Shown: one piece after another, positions 36,289 to 44,183 of the stretch
How positions within the stretch are numbered: the first letter of the stretch is position 1
Layout of the letters: each line of letters starts with the position of its first letter
Assembly (NCBI GenBank): GCA_003241385.1
Contig: QFPO01000019.1
Location: forward strand, 1 to 62,754
Direction of reading: 5' to 3'
Length of the DNA stretch: 62,754 nt
Source: Rhodanobacter denitrificans
Lineage (GTDB): Bacteria > Pseudomonadota > Gammaproteobacteria > Xanthomonadales > Rhodanobacteraceae
Translations under genes and position numbers: made by a program
The notes under the pieces: model-generated
Told to the model about the DNA's origin: nothing
Seen by the model: the letters and a program-made list of their open reading frames with translations, nothing else
The model's database searches: none

Positions 36289-37779
36289 ATGCGTCCGTTC
36301 CCGGTCCGTAGCTGGGCGCTCGCCGCCCTGTCCGCCAGCCTGATCTGCGGTGCCAGCGCAGCGCTCGCAGCCTGGTCGTCCGACCCGGCCGTGAACCTGG
36401 TGATCGCCGAGCGCGGCGGCGAGGAGACCCAGGCCAAGATCCTGCCGCGCGCCGACGGCGGCTTCTACGTCAGCTGGTTCGACAACACCGACGGTGGCTA
36501 CGACGTACGTCTGCAGCGGCTCGACGCGCAGGGCAATGCACTGTGGGCGCCGGGCGGCATCCTCGTCGCGGACCGCACCTACAGCTCGACGACCGACTAC
36601 GGCTTCGCCGTCGACACCGCCGGCGATGCCCTGCTGTCGTTCCAGTGCTGCACGCAGGGCGCCGGCGACGAGCGCATCGTCGTCGTCAAGATCGACGCCG
36701 ACGGAGCCCCGGCCTGGGGCGCCGGCGGCATCGCGGTCTCGACGCTCGGCGAAGGCGCGGTCGTCTCCTACGTCGCAGCCGGCGCCGACGGCAGCGCACT
36801 GGCCGCCTGGATGAACGACTCGGGCCAGGGCCGCGTGCAGAAACTCAATGCCGCCGGCCAGCCGCAGTGGGGCGCGACCGGCGTGACCGTGCCGGGCCCG
36901 GCCAGCGGCCTGAAGTTCATGGCCGACATCAAGGGAGCCGGCAACGGCGACGCGATCGTCGCCTGGAGCAACCAGTCCGGCTCCACGCGCATCCTGCGCG
37001 CGCAGAAGTTCGCGTCGGCCGACGGCGCGCCGCTGTGGGGAACCGACGGCGTCCGCGTCTCCGACAGCGGCAATCTGCAGGCCGGCTATTTCCCGAAGAT
37101 CATCCCGGACGATGCCGGCGGCGCGGTGTTCGCGTACTACGACGCCAGCGGCGTCGCGTTCAACGTCCGCGTGCAGCACGTCGACGCCGACGGCGGCCGC
37201 CGCTTCGGTGCCGACGGCGTTCTGGCGACCACCGACACCAGCAAGGGCCACTACAGCCCGAGCGCCACCTACGATCCGGTCACCGGCAACACTCATCTGA
37301 TCTGGGTCGACGGCACCACGATCAACCAGCAGAGCTACGACGGCCTCTACGCGCAGCGCATCGACGCCGGCGGCGTGCGGATCTGGAATGACGGCGGCCG
37401 CGAACTGGTGCCGATGACGATCTCGACCACCGGCGCCAACGCGCTGTCGCAGCTGGTCGCGCTGCCGGCGCCGGACGGCCTGCTGGCCGCCTGGGTCACC
37501 GGCAATACCTCGGTGGCCGCCAATCCGATCACGACGGTGCGCCTGGACGCCCTGGGCGCGGAGATCTGGCCGCAGCGCGTGTCGCTGAAGAGCCGGGCCA
37601 ACCGCACCTCGCGCCTGGCCGGCGCGACCAGCCAGGCCGGCTATGCGGCCTACGTCTGGAGCGAGGGCAGCGGCAACGACGCCGGCGGCCTGGACCTGCT
37701 GGCCCAGAACCTCAGCTACGCCGGCGCGCTCGGCCCGACCGATCCGGATCTGCTGTTCGCCGACGGTTTCGAGCCGTGA
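36289..37779 (+). CDS. Secreted repeat protein of unknown function with GFEP tail
   Basis: A 496-residue exported protein. Start 36289 is preferred to 36274 because GAGGA lies eight bases before it and the signal (MRPFPVRSWALAALSASLI...ALA) then begins cleanly. Repeats of about 50-60 residues, 'vrlQrlDAqGnalWapgGi.va', suggest a beta-propeller without BNR boxes. A CC pair occurs in LLSFQCCTQG. It ends DPDLLFADGFEP, the same tail type as the proteins ending at 530, 6919 and 24425. Function is not recognised. Confidence 0.82.
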   Translation: MRPFPVRSWALAALSASLICGASAALAAWSSDPAVNLVIAERGGEETQAKILPRADGGFYVSWFDNTDGGYDVRLQRLDAQGNALWAPGGILVADRTYSSTTDYGFAVDTAGDALLSFQCCTQGAGDERIVVVKIDADGAPAWGAGGIAVSTLGEGAVVSYVAAGADGSALAAWMNDSGQGRVQKLNAAGQPQWGATGVTVPGPASGLKFMADIKGAGNGDAIVAWSNQSGSTRILRAQKFASADGAPLWGTDGVRVSDSGNLQAGYFPKIIPDDAGGAVFAYYDASGVAFNVRVQHVDADGGRRFGADGVLATTDTSKGHYSPSATYDPVTGNTHLIWVDGTTINQQSYDGLYAQRIDAGGVRIWNDGGRELVPMTISTTGANALSQLVALPAPDGLLAAWVTGNTSVAANPITTVRLDALGAEIWPQRVSLKSRANRTSRLAGATSQAGYAAYVWSEGSGNDAGGLDLLAQNLSYAGALGPTDPDLLFADGFEP

Positions 37780-37903
37780 CCGGCGGTCCGCGTCGCGCCC
37801 TGGCCGGGTGCGGCGCAGCGCCGGACCGGCGCTGCGCCGCTTTTGCCATGCGCATCGCCACCCTTTACCCTTGTGTTCTCGCTCGCACCACCCCTCCGGA
37901 AGC

Positions 37904-39316
37904 ATGAGCAAGCAACTTGCCCTGGTCATCGACGACGAACGCGACATTCGCGAGCTGCTCACGCTGACGCTCGGTCGCATGGGATTGGTGGTCGACACGG
38001 CGGCCAACGTCGCCGAAGCGCGCCAGCGTCTCTCGGAGAACCGCTACACGCTCTGCTTCACCGACATGCGCCTGCCCGACGGCTCGGGCCAGGACATCGT
38101 CGAATACGTCGCCGGTCATCATCCGGAGACGCCGATCGCGATGATCACCGCGTACGGCAACGTCGACGCGGCCGTCAACGCGCTCAAGGCCGGCGCGTTC
38201 GACTTCGTCTCCAAGCCGGTCGACATCAACGTGCTGCGCCGGCTCGTGCAGACCGCGCTCAAGCTCGGCGAGACCAAGCGCGCCGAGCAGGTCGCCAGCG
38301 GCAGCAAGCTGATCGGCGAATCGGCACCGATGCAGGAACTGCGCGCGACGATCGCCAAGATCGCGCGCAGCCAGGCGCCGGTCTACATCGCTGGCGAATC
38401 GGGCGTCGGCAAGGAGCTGGTCGCACGCCTGATCCACGAACTGGGTCCGCGCTCGGCGACGCCGTTCGTGCCGGTCAACTGCGGCGCGATTCCGTCCGAG
38501 CTGATGGAGAGCGAGTTCTTCGGCCACAAGAAGGGCAGCTTCACCGGCGCGCACGCCGACAAGGACGGCCTGTTCCAGGCCGCACACGGCGGCACGCTGT
38601 TCCTCGACGAGGTCGCCGAGCTGCCGGTGCACATGCAGGTCAAGCTGCTGCGCGTGATCCAGGAAAAGGCGGTGCGGCCGATCGGCGCGCGCGCCGAGGT
38701 GCCGGTCGACGTGCGCATCCTCTCGGCCACGCACAAGAACCTCGCACGCATGGTCGATCTCGGCGCGTTCCGTCAGGACCTGTTCTACCGCATCAACGTG
38801 ATCGAGCTGCGCGTACCGCCGCTGCGCGAGCGCCGCGGCGACATCCCGCTGCTGGCCGCGCGCGTGCTCGAGCGCCTCGCGCGCGACGGCGGCGGCGCAC
38901 CGGCGCGCCTCAGTGAAGGCGCCACCGCGGCGCTGATGACCTACGAGTTTCCCGGCAACGTGCGCGAGCTCGAGAACGTGCTCGAGCGCGCCGTCGCACT
39001 GTGCGAGGACAACGTCATCGCGGCCGCCGACCTGCGCCTGATCCCGGCGCAGGGCGCCGGCAGCGTCGCCGAGCCGGCACCGGCCGCGCTGCACGAGGCG
39101 CCGCCGCGCGCGGCACCGGCCGCCGCGCCGGCGCCGGCTGCGCCGTTGTCGGACTCGGCGTTCAACGACCTGGCCGCCGCGGTCGCCGAAACCGAGCGCG
39201 CGGCGATCATGAAGGCGCTCGAGGCGACGCGCTGGAACCGCACCGCCGCAGCCCGCCATCTCGGCCTGACGCTGCGCCAGCTGCGCTACCGGCTCGAGAA
39301 GCTCGGCATCGAGTGA
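37904..39316 (+). CDS. pilR: Sigma-54-dependent response regulator, PilR-like
   Basis: A 470-residue NtrC-class activator. The receiver (1-120) has phosphoacceptor Asp54 in CFTDMRLPDG. The AAA+ domain carries Walker A GESGVGKE near 165, the sigma-54 contact loop GSFTGA at 211 (GAFTGA variant, also usual in PilR), and Walker B GGTLFLDEVAELP. A long Ala/Pro linker leads to a Fis-type helix-turn-helix ending RQLRYRLEKLGIE, the PilR-type C terminus. PilR normally activates pilA pilin transcription with the sensor PilS. No pilS lies beside it here, so the symbol rests on similarity alone. Confidence 0.8.
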   Translation: MSKQLALVIDDERDIRELLTLTLGRMGLVVDTAANVAEARQRLSENRYTLCFTDMRLPDGSGQDIVEYVAGHHPETPIAMITAYGNVDAAVNALKAGAFDFVSKPVDINVLRRLVQTALKLGETKRAEQVASGSKLIGESAPMQELRATIAKIARSQAPVYIAGESGVGKELVARLIHELGPRSATPFVPVNCGAIPSELMESEFFGHKKGSFTGAHADKDGLFQAAHGGTLFLDEVAELPVHMQVKLLRVIQEKAVRPIGARAEVPVDVRILSATHKNLARMVDLGAFRQDLFYRINVIELRVPPLRERRGDIPLLAARVLERLARDGGGAPARLSEGATAALMTYEFPGNVRELENVLERAVALCEDNVIAAADLRLIPAQGAGSVAEPAPAALHEAPPRAAPAAAPAPAAPLSDSAFNDLAAAVAETERAAIMKALEATRWNRTAAARHLGLTLRQLRYRLEKLGIE

Positions 39317-39321
39317 CGCCG

Positions 39322-39350
39322 CGGCATCGGCGCCGCCGATGCCGTCTTGT
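39322..39350 (+). terminator. Weak terminator-like hairpin after pilR
   Basis: A perfect 10-bp stem (CGGCATCGGC / GCCGATGCCG) with a GCC loop begins 6 bases after the pilR stop. The following TCTTGT is only a poor U-tract. Confidence 0.45.
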
Positions 39351-39849
39351 CTCGTCTCCCTGCGCATCGTCTGCCTGCGCTGCCGCGTTCTGACGGCGGG
39401 TGCGCATCGCCCGGACGTACGTGCGCCGGTGACGCATCGAACGACGCGCGCTCCGGCGAGTGCGCGCTCTGCCGAATCACACACGCCGGTCCGGCTGTTT
39501 CGAATTCGGATCGATCGGCGCGCTCCGACGACACGCATCGCCCCACCGCCGGCTCGATGCTTGTCGCGCAGCGTCGGTCGCGAGCACGCAAGCGTCGCGC
39601 CACGTCCGCGACGTCCTTCTCGATCGGTCGCGCCGGTTCGGCGCGCCGCCGCTTCGCCGACGGCGCACCCGCTCGCGGCGAGCTGTCGCGTGCAATCGGC
39701 AGTTGCCCACGCATGCGCCTGCATCGTCCGCTCCGACGATGCGCGTCACACAGGTCTGCGCCGACATCGGCGCACGCCGCGTAATCGATCCACCTATCGC
39801 CGACGTGCGCGCCTGCACGACGCATCGTCGAGAACCCGACGCCTGCGCA

Positions 39850-39932
39850 GATCGGGATTTTTTCCCGATCATCACAGGAAAAAATCCTGACGCGTCGCGC
39901 AGAAAACCGCGTTTTTACCGGCGAAAAACGCG
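39850..39932. other. Three consecutive A/T-loop hairpins
   Basis: Stem 1: GATCGGGA / TCCCGATC around TTTTT (39850-39870). Stem 2: CAGGA / TCCTG around AAAAA (39875-39889). Stem 3: CGCGTTTTT / AAAAACGCG around 7 bases (39908-39932). All arms are perfect and the cluster is the most A/T-rich part of the region. Stem 1 on either strand is followed by no clean U-run. It could be a transcription barrier or a protein-binding cluster. Confidence 0.5.
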
Positions 39933-40120
39933 TGTTTCGAAATCGATCGCCACGCCGCACGCAGCATCGGCGTGTAGCGAAACTGGCGCAGTCATGTGCC
40001 ACGGGAGTGTCAACGCGCAACGTCGCATCCGATGCGATGGCGCATTCGTACGATCGGGCGCTCGCGACGACGATCGCGAAACGGCATCCGGTTCGGCCAT
40101 TTGCATGCATGCGCTCGCAG

Positions 40121-40137
40121 TTGGCCCGCTTCCTGCT
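40121..40137 (+). promoter_or_regulatory. Candidate -24/-12 (sigma-54-like) element of mxaF
   Basis: TTGGCCCGCTTCCTGCT keeps GG and GC ten bases apart as sigma-54 promoters require, with two mismatches to TGGCAC-N5-TTGC. It lies about 107 bases before the mxaF start. A matching element precedes xoxF (59565-59581). Such patterns arise by chance in GC-rich DNA, so support is limited. Confidence 0.3.
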
Positions 40138-40244
40138 CTTCTCATTGCCCGCACCAACCCGTCGAACACCCACGATGCGTGGTCGCAAGCTCCAGCGATG
40201 CGCTTGTGCAACACGGCATCTCGATCAACACAACCGGAGGGGTC

Positions 40245-42104
40245 ATGAGGAAAGTCCTGTTAACGGCAACGGCATTGGCGACGGCGCTCGCATCGACGCT
40301 GGCGCTGGCCAACGACAAGCTCGTCCAGCTCTCGCAGAGCGAAGAGAACTGGGTGATGACCGGCAAGAACTACAACGCCAACAACTTCAGCAAGGCGACC
40401 CAGATCAACGACAAGAACGTCAAGCAGCTGCGGCCGGCATGGACCTTCTCGACCGGCGTGCTCAACGGTCACGAGGGCACACCGCTGGTCGTCAACGGCA
40501 CGATGTACATCCACTCGCCGTTCCCGAATCTCACCTTCGCGCTCGATCTCGCCAACCCCACGCGCATCAAGTGGATGGACAAGCCCAAGCAGAATGCGGC
40601 CGCGCGCGCGGTGGCCTGCTGCGACGTCGTCAACCGCGGCCTGGCCTACTGGCCCGGTGACGGCAAGGTGCCGGCCCTGATCTTCAAGACCCAGCTCGAC
40701 GGCCACATCGTCGCGCTCAATGCCGAGACCGGCGAGACCTACTGGAAGCTCGAGAACTCCGACATCCGCGTCGGCTCGACGCTGACGATCGCACCGTACG
40801 TGGTCAAGGACTACGTGATCGTCGGCTCGTCCGGCGCCGAGCTCGGCGTGCGCGGCTATCTGACCGCCTACGACGTCAAGACCGGCGAGCAGAAGTGGCG
40901 TGCCTATGCGACCGGTCCCGACGAGGAGCTGCGTCTGGCCAAGGACTTCAACAGCGCCAATCCGCACTACGGCCAGTTCGGCCTGGGTCTCAAGACCTGG
41001 GAAGGCGAGGCCTGGAAGATCGGCGGCGGCACCAACTGGGGCTGGTACGCGTTCGATCCGGCGACCGACCTGATCTACTTCGGCAGCGGCAATCCGGCAC
41101 CGTGGAACGAGACGATGCGTCCCGGCGACAATAAGTGGACGATGACGATCTGGGGCCGCAACGTCGACACCGGCATGGCCAAGTTCGGCTACCAGAAGAC
41201 GCCACACGACGAGTGGGACTACGCCGGCGTCAACGTCATGATGCTGTCCGAGCAGACCGACAAGGCCGGCAAGAAGCGCAAGCTGCTGACCCATCCGGAT
41301 CGCAACGGCATCATCTACACGCTGGACCGCGAGAACGGCGATCTGATCTCGGCCGACAAGCTCGACGACACGGTCAACTGGGTCAAGAGCGTGGACCTCA
41401 AGACCGGCCTGCCGCTGCGCGATCCGGAGTTCGCCACGCGCATGGATCACAACGGACGCGACATCTGTCCGTCGGCGATGGGCTACCACAACCAGGGCCA
41501 CGACTCCTACAACCCCGACAAGCAGCTGTTCTTCCTCGGCATCAACCACATCTGCATGGACTGGGAGCCGTTCATGCTGCCGTACCGTGCCGGCCAGTTC
41601 TTCGTCGGCGCCACGCTCAACATGTACCCGGGCCCGAAGGGCGATCGCCAGAACTACGAGGGACTGGGCCAGATCAAGGCCTACAACTCGATCACCGGCG
41701 AGTACAAGTGGGACAAGATGGAGCGTTTCGCGGTCTGGGGCGGCACGCTGGCGACCGCCGGCAACCTGGTGTTCTACGGCACGCTCGACGGCTTCATCAA
41801 GGCGCGCAACGCCGACACCGGCGACCTGCTGTGGAAGTTCAAGCTGCCCTCCGGCGTGATCGGCCATCCGATGACCTACACGCACAAGGGCACGCAGTAC
41901 GTCGCGATCTTCTACGGCGTCGGCGGCTGGCCCGGCATCGGCCTGGTGCAGGATCTGGAAGATCCGACGGCCGGCCTCGGTGCGGTCGGCGCGTTCAAGA
42001 AGCTCGCCAACTACACGCAGATGGGCGGCGGCATCATGGTGTTCTCGCTCGACGGCAAGGGTCCGTACGACGATCTCAGCCTCGGCGAGTACGCCAGCAA
42101 CTGA
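40245..42104 (+). CDS. mxaF: PQQ-dependent methanol dehydrogenase large subunit (calcium type)
   Basis: A 619-residue periplasmic quinoprotein that oxidises methanol to formaldehyde and passes electrons to cytochrome cL. Start 40245 has GGAGGGG 3-9 bases upstream; the signal peptide ends ...TLALA. Adjacent cysteines 125-126 in ACCDVVNRG form the ring disulfide over PQQ. Metal ligands include Glu in SSGAELGVRG and Asn in GSGNPAPW. The catalytic base is Asp325 in EWDYAGVN, and Ala327 stands where lanthanide enzymes have Asp, so this is the calcium MxaF type. Tryptophan-docking repeats of the eight-bladed propeller are present throughout. It is the first gene of mxaFJGIRSACKLD. Confidence 0.96.
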   Translation: MRKVLLTATALATALASTLALANDKLVQLSQSEENWVMTGKNYNANNFSKATQINDKNVKQLRPAWTFSTGVLNGHEGTPLVVNGTMYIHSPFPNLTFALDLANPTRIKWMDKPKQNAAARAVACCDVVNRGLAYWPGDGKVPALIFKTQLDGHIVALNAETGETYWKLENSDIRVGSTLTIAPYVVKDYVIVGSSGAELGVRGYLTAYDVKTGEQKWRAYATGPDEELRLAKDFNSANPHYGQFGLGLKTWEGEAWKIGGGTNWGWYAFDPATDLIYFGSGNPAPWNETMRPGDNKWTMTIWGRNVDTGMAKFGYQKTPHDEWDYAGVNVMMLSEQTDKAGKKRKLLTHPDRNGIIYTLDRENGDLISADKLDDTVNWVKSVDLKTGLPLRDPEFATRMDHNGRDICPSAMGYHNQGHDSYNPDKQLFFLGINHICMDWEPFMLPYRAGQFFVGATLNMYPGPKGDRQNYEGLGQIKAYNSITGEYKWDKMERFAVWGGTLATAGNLVFYGTLDGFIKARNADTGDLLWKFKLPSGVIGHPMTYTHKGTQYVAIFYGVGGWPGIGLVQDLEDPTAGLGAVGAFKKLANYTQMGGGIMVFSLDGKGPYDDLSLGEYASN

Positions 42105-42114
42105 GGCCTCGCGG

Positions 42115-42140
42115 CACGGGGCGTCCCACGACGCCCCGTG
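42115..42140 (+). terminator. Intercistronic stem-loop between mxaF and mxaJ
   Basis: A perfect 10-bp stem (CACGGGGCGT / ACGCCCCGTG) with a 6-base loop starts 11 bases after the mxaF stop and lacks a U-tract. It probably stabilises the mxaF message or partly attenuates readthrough rather than ending transcription fully. Confidence 0.55.
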
Positions 42141-42172
42141 TCTTCCGATCCACGCGACAACGGGATTCGTGC

Positions 42173-43027
42173 ATGTTCCTACGTGTGTTCCATCGTTTTT
42201 CCCGCACCGGCCGCTGCGCCGGTGCCCTCGCGCTCGCGCTCGCGCTGGCCGCGCTGCCGGCCGCCGCCGCGCCCGAGGCCCTGCGCATCTGTGCCTCGGA
42301 GATCGAGGCGCCCTACTCGTACAAGGACGGCAGCGGCTTCGAGAACCGCATCGCCGAGATCGTCGCCGCGCAGATGGGACGCAAGGCCGATTTCGTCTGG
42401 TCGCCGCGCGCGGCGATCTACCTGGTCCGCGACGGCCTCGACAAGAACGAGTGCGACGTCGTCATGGGCCTGGACACCGGCGACGAGCGCGTGCTGACGA
42501 CGCGCCCGTACTACCGCGCCGGCTACGTGTTCGTGACGCGCGCCGATCGTGAGCTCTCGATCGACACCTGGAACGATCCGCGCCTCCAGCAGATGACCTC
42601 GATCGCGATGGGCTACGCCTCGTCGGCCGAGGCGATGATGAAGAAGATCGGCAAGTACGAGGACAATGCCAACTACGTCTACTCGCTGACCGACTTCAAG
42701 TCGCGGCGCAACCAGTACATCCGGGTCGACCCGGCGCGCATGGTCAACGAGGTCGCGCAGGGCAAGGCCGATCTGGCGATCGCGTTCGCGCCGGAGGTCG
42801 CCCGCTACGTCAAGGCGTCCACGGTGCCGCTGAAGATGCAGCGCGTGCCGGCCGACGACACTGGCACGGGCGATCCGATCGCGTTCCAGTTCGACCAGTC
42901 GATGGCGGTGCGCAAGAACGACCGGGCGCTGCTCGACGCGCTCAACGCCGCGCTCGCGGCCGCGGCGCCGCAGATCCAGAAAGTGCTCAGTGACGAAGGC
43001 ATACCGGTCGTTCCGGCTGCTTCCTGA
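42173..43027 (+). CDS. mxaJ: MxaJ, periplasmic methanol-oxidation protein
   Basis: A 284-residue protein of the bacterial solute-binding family 3 fold (quinoprotein-associated type). It has a signal peptide (ALALALALAALPAAAA) and begins 'EALRICASEIEAPYSYKDG', followed by 'DVVMGLDTGDERVLTTRPYYRAGYVFVTR'. That pattern is the MxaJ/XoxJ hallmark. MxaJ is needed for methanol dehydrogenase maturation or activation, not for transport. The ribosome-binding site before 42173 is weak. It lies between mxaF and mxaG as in known mxa operons, and has a homologous binding domain in the fusion encoded at 55630-57297. Confidence 0.93.
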   Translation: MFLRVFHRFSRTGRCAGALALALALAALPAAAAPEALRICASEIEAPYSYKDGSGFENRIAEIVAAQMGRKADFVWSPRAAIYLVRDGLDKNECDVVMGLDTGDERVLTTRPYYRAGYVFVTRADRELSIDTWNDPRLQQMTSIAMGYASSAEAMMKKIGKYEDNANYVYSLTDFKSRRNQYIRVDPARMVNEVAQGKADLAIAFAPEVARYVKASTVPLKMQRVPADDTGTGDPIAFQFDQSMAVRKNDRALLDALNAALAAAAPQIQKVLSDEGIPVVPAAS

Positions 43028-43072
43028 GATCGCTTACGACCCAGGCCACCGGACCACCCAGATAGGTAGACG

Positions 43073-43633
43073 ATGAAGAACACTCCACGAACCGCCGGCG
43101 TGCTGAGCCTCGCCGTCCTGTCGTTGGCCGCCGCAGCGGCGCAGGCGCAGATCACCTTTCGCAACGTGACCGACGGATCGGCGCTGGACATGGCCAACGC
43201 ACGCGAGGAGGGCCGCGATACGCCCGGCGTCAAGCAGTTCCTCGAGACCGGAAAGAACCCGTACAACAGCAAGCCGGCCTGCCTCAAGCAGGGCGAGGAT
43301 CTGATGCTGACGGCCTGCTCGGCCTGCCACGGCCACTACGCCGAGGGCAAGATCGGTCCGTCGCTGACCGACGACTACTGGACCTACCCGGAAGGCAAGA
43401 CCGACGAAGGCCTGTTCTCGATCATCTTCGGCGGCGCGCGCGCGCAGATGGGGCCGCAGTACCTGTCGCTGACGCTCGACGAGATGCTGCAGGTGATGGC
43501 CTGGGTGCGCCACATCTATCACGGACCGGTCGAGGCGGCCGACTGGATGACCGACGAGGAACGCAAGGTCTACAAACCCTGGTCTCCGGACCAGAAGCTC
43601 GAGGTTCCGGACGGTGCGGTCTGCGCACCGTGA
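43073..43633 (+). CDS. mxaG: Cytochrome cL, electron acceptor of methanol dehydrogenase
   Basis: A 186-residue periplasmic class I-type cytochrome. The signal peptide ends near AAAQAQ. The single haem site CSACH is at 82-86, and 'GLFSIIFGGARAQMGPQYLSLTLDEMLQVMAWVRHIY' supplies the C-terminal helices, characteristic of cytochrome cL. It takes electrons from the PQQ of MxaFI and hands them to cytochrome cH (no cH gene is seen nearby) or possibly to azurin. Start 43073 fits the signal; the upstream ribosome-binding site is not strong. Confidence 0.94.
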   Translation: MKNTPRTAGVLSLAVLSLAAAAAQAQITFRNVTDGSALDMANAREEGRDTPGVKQFLETGKNPYNSKPACLKQGEDLMLTACSACHGHYAEGKIGPSLTDDYWTYPEGKTDEGLFSIIFGGARAQMGPQYLSLTLDEMLQVMAWVRHIYHGPVEAADWMTDEERKVYKPWSPDQKLEVPDGAVCAP

Positions 43634-43735
43634 CGACACCCACCGCGCCGGATGTCCGGCGCGGCGCTGCGACGGACGCCGCCGGACGCCCGGCGGCCCC
43701 ATGATGGTTCCACTGCACCACACCGAGGAGCGAAG

Positions 43736-44047
43736 ATGAAATCGAACACCGCACGCATGCGCATCCCGCTGTCCCTGCTGGCGATCGGCGTCGCCGCCCT
43801 GTTCGGCGGCCAGGCGCTGGCCTACGACGGCACCAAGTGCAAGGAAGCCGGCAACTGCTGGGAGCCCAAGCCGGGCTATCCGGAGCAGGTCGCCGGTTCC
43901 AAGTACGACCCGAAACACAACCCGAACGAGCTCAACAAGCAGTCGGTGTCGATCTCCGCGATGGAGGCCCGCAACGCCCAGCGCGTGGCCAACTTCAAGA
44001 AGACCGGCAAGTTCGAGTACGACGTCGCCAAGCTGCCCAAGCCGTGA
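43736..44047 (+). CDS. mxaI: Methanol dehydrogenase small subunit
   Basis: A 103-residue precursor: signal peptide ending ...GGQALA, then a mature chain of about 74 residues starting YDGTKCKEAGNCWEPK. It has the MxaI disulfide cysteines (KCKEAGNC), the lysine-rich 'YDPKHNPNELNKQS' segment and a long C-terminal helix. MxaI wraps around MxaF to give the alpha2beta2 enzyme and is restricted to true MxaFI systems, so its presence confirms the dehydrogenase type. GAGGAG lies about ten bases before the start. Confidence 0.95.
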   Translation: MKSNTARMRIPLSLLAIGVAALFGGQALAYDGTKCKEAGNCWEPKPGYPEQVAGSKYDPKHNPNELNKQSVSISAMEARNAQRVANFKKTGKFEYDVAKLPKP

Positions 44048-44183
44048 TCCGCGCGGCCGCCCGTCCGCCGTCCCGGCACGGGCGGCCGCCGCGATGCTGC
44101 ACCGCCGCCCGCGCATCCGCGCGGGCTCGCGTATCGGGCAGGACACCTGCTCGGACGACCTCTGCTTCGACGACATCGGCTAC

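Larger units (their letters stand above)
39317..40244. other. 928-base gene-free region upstream of mxaF
   Basis: No open frame with codon bias or ribosome-binding site was found; translations in all frames are Arg/Ser/Cys-rich noise. It begins with a 10-bp hairpin (39322-39344) that may weakly terminate pilR. It is rich in CGATCG/GCATCG-like words and short palindromes (CGAATTCG near 39500, TGCATGCATGC near 40102). It contains the three stacked hairpins at 39850-39932 and the -24/-12-like element at 40121-40137. It probably holds the control region of the mxa operon and may hide an RNA gene that I cannot prove. Confidence 0.6.

Noticed and set aside
40260..41885. Antisense open frame across mxaF
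   Set aside because: It results from the third-position GC bias of mxaF; it has no start signal and no recognisable domain.
44094..44183. Upstream ATG for mxaR
   Set aside because: It would add 30 Arg/Cys-rich residues not typical of the family and has no better ribosome-binding site than the GTG at 44184; kept only as an alternative.
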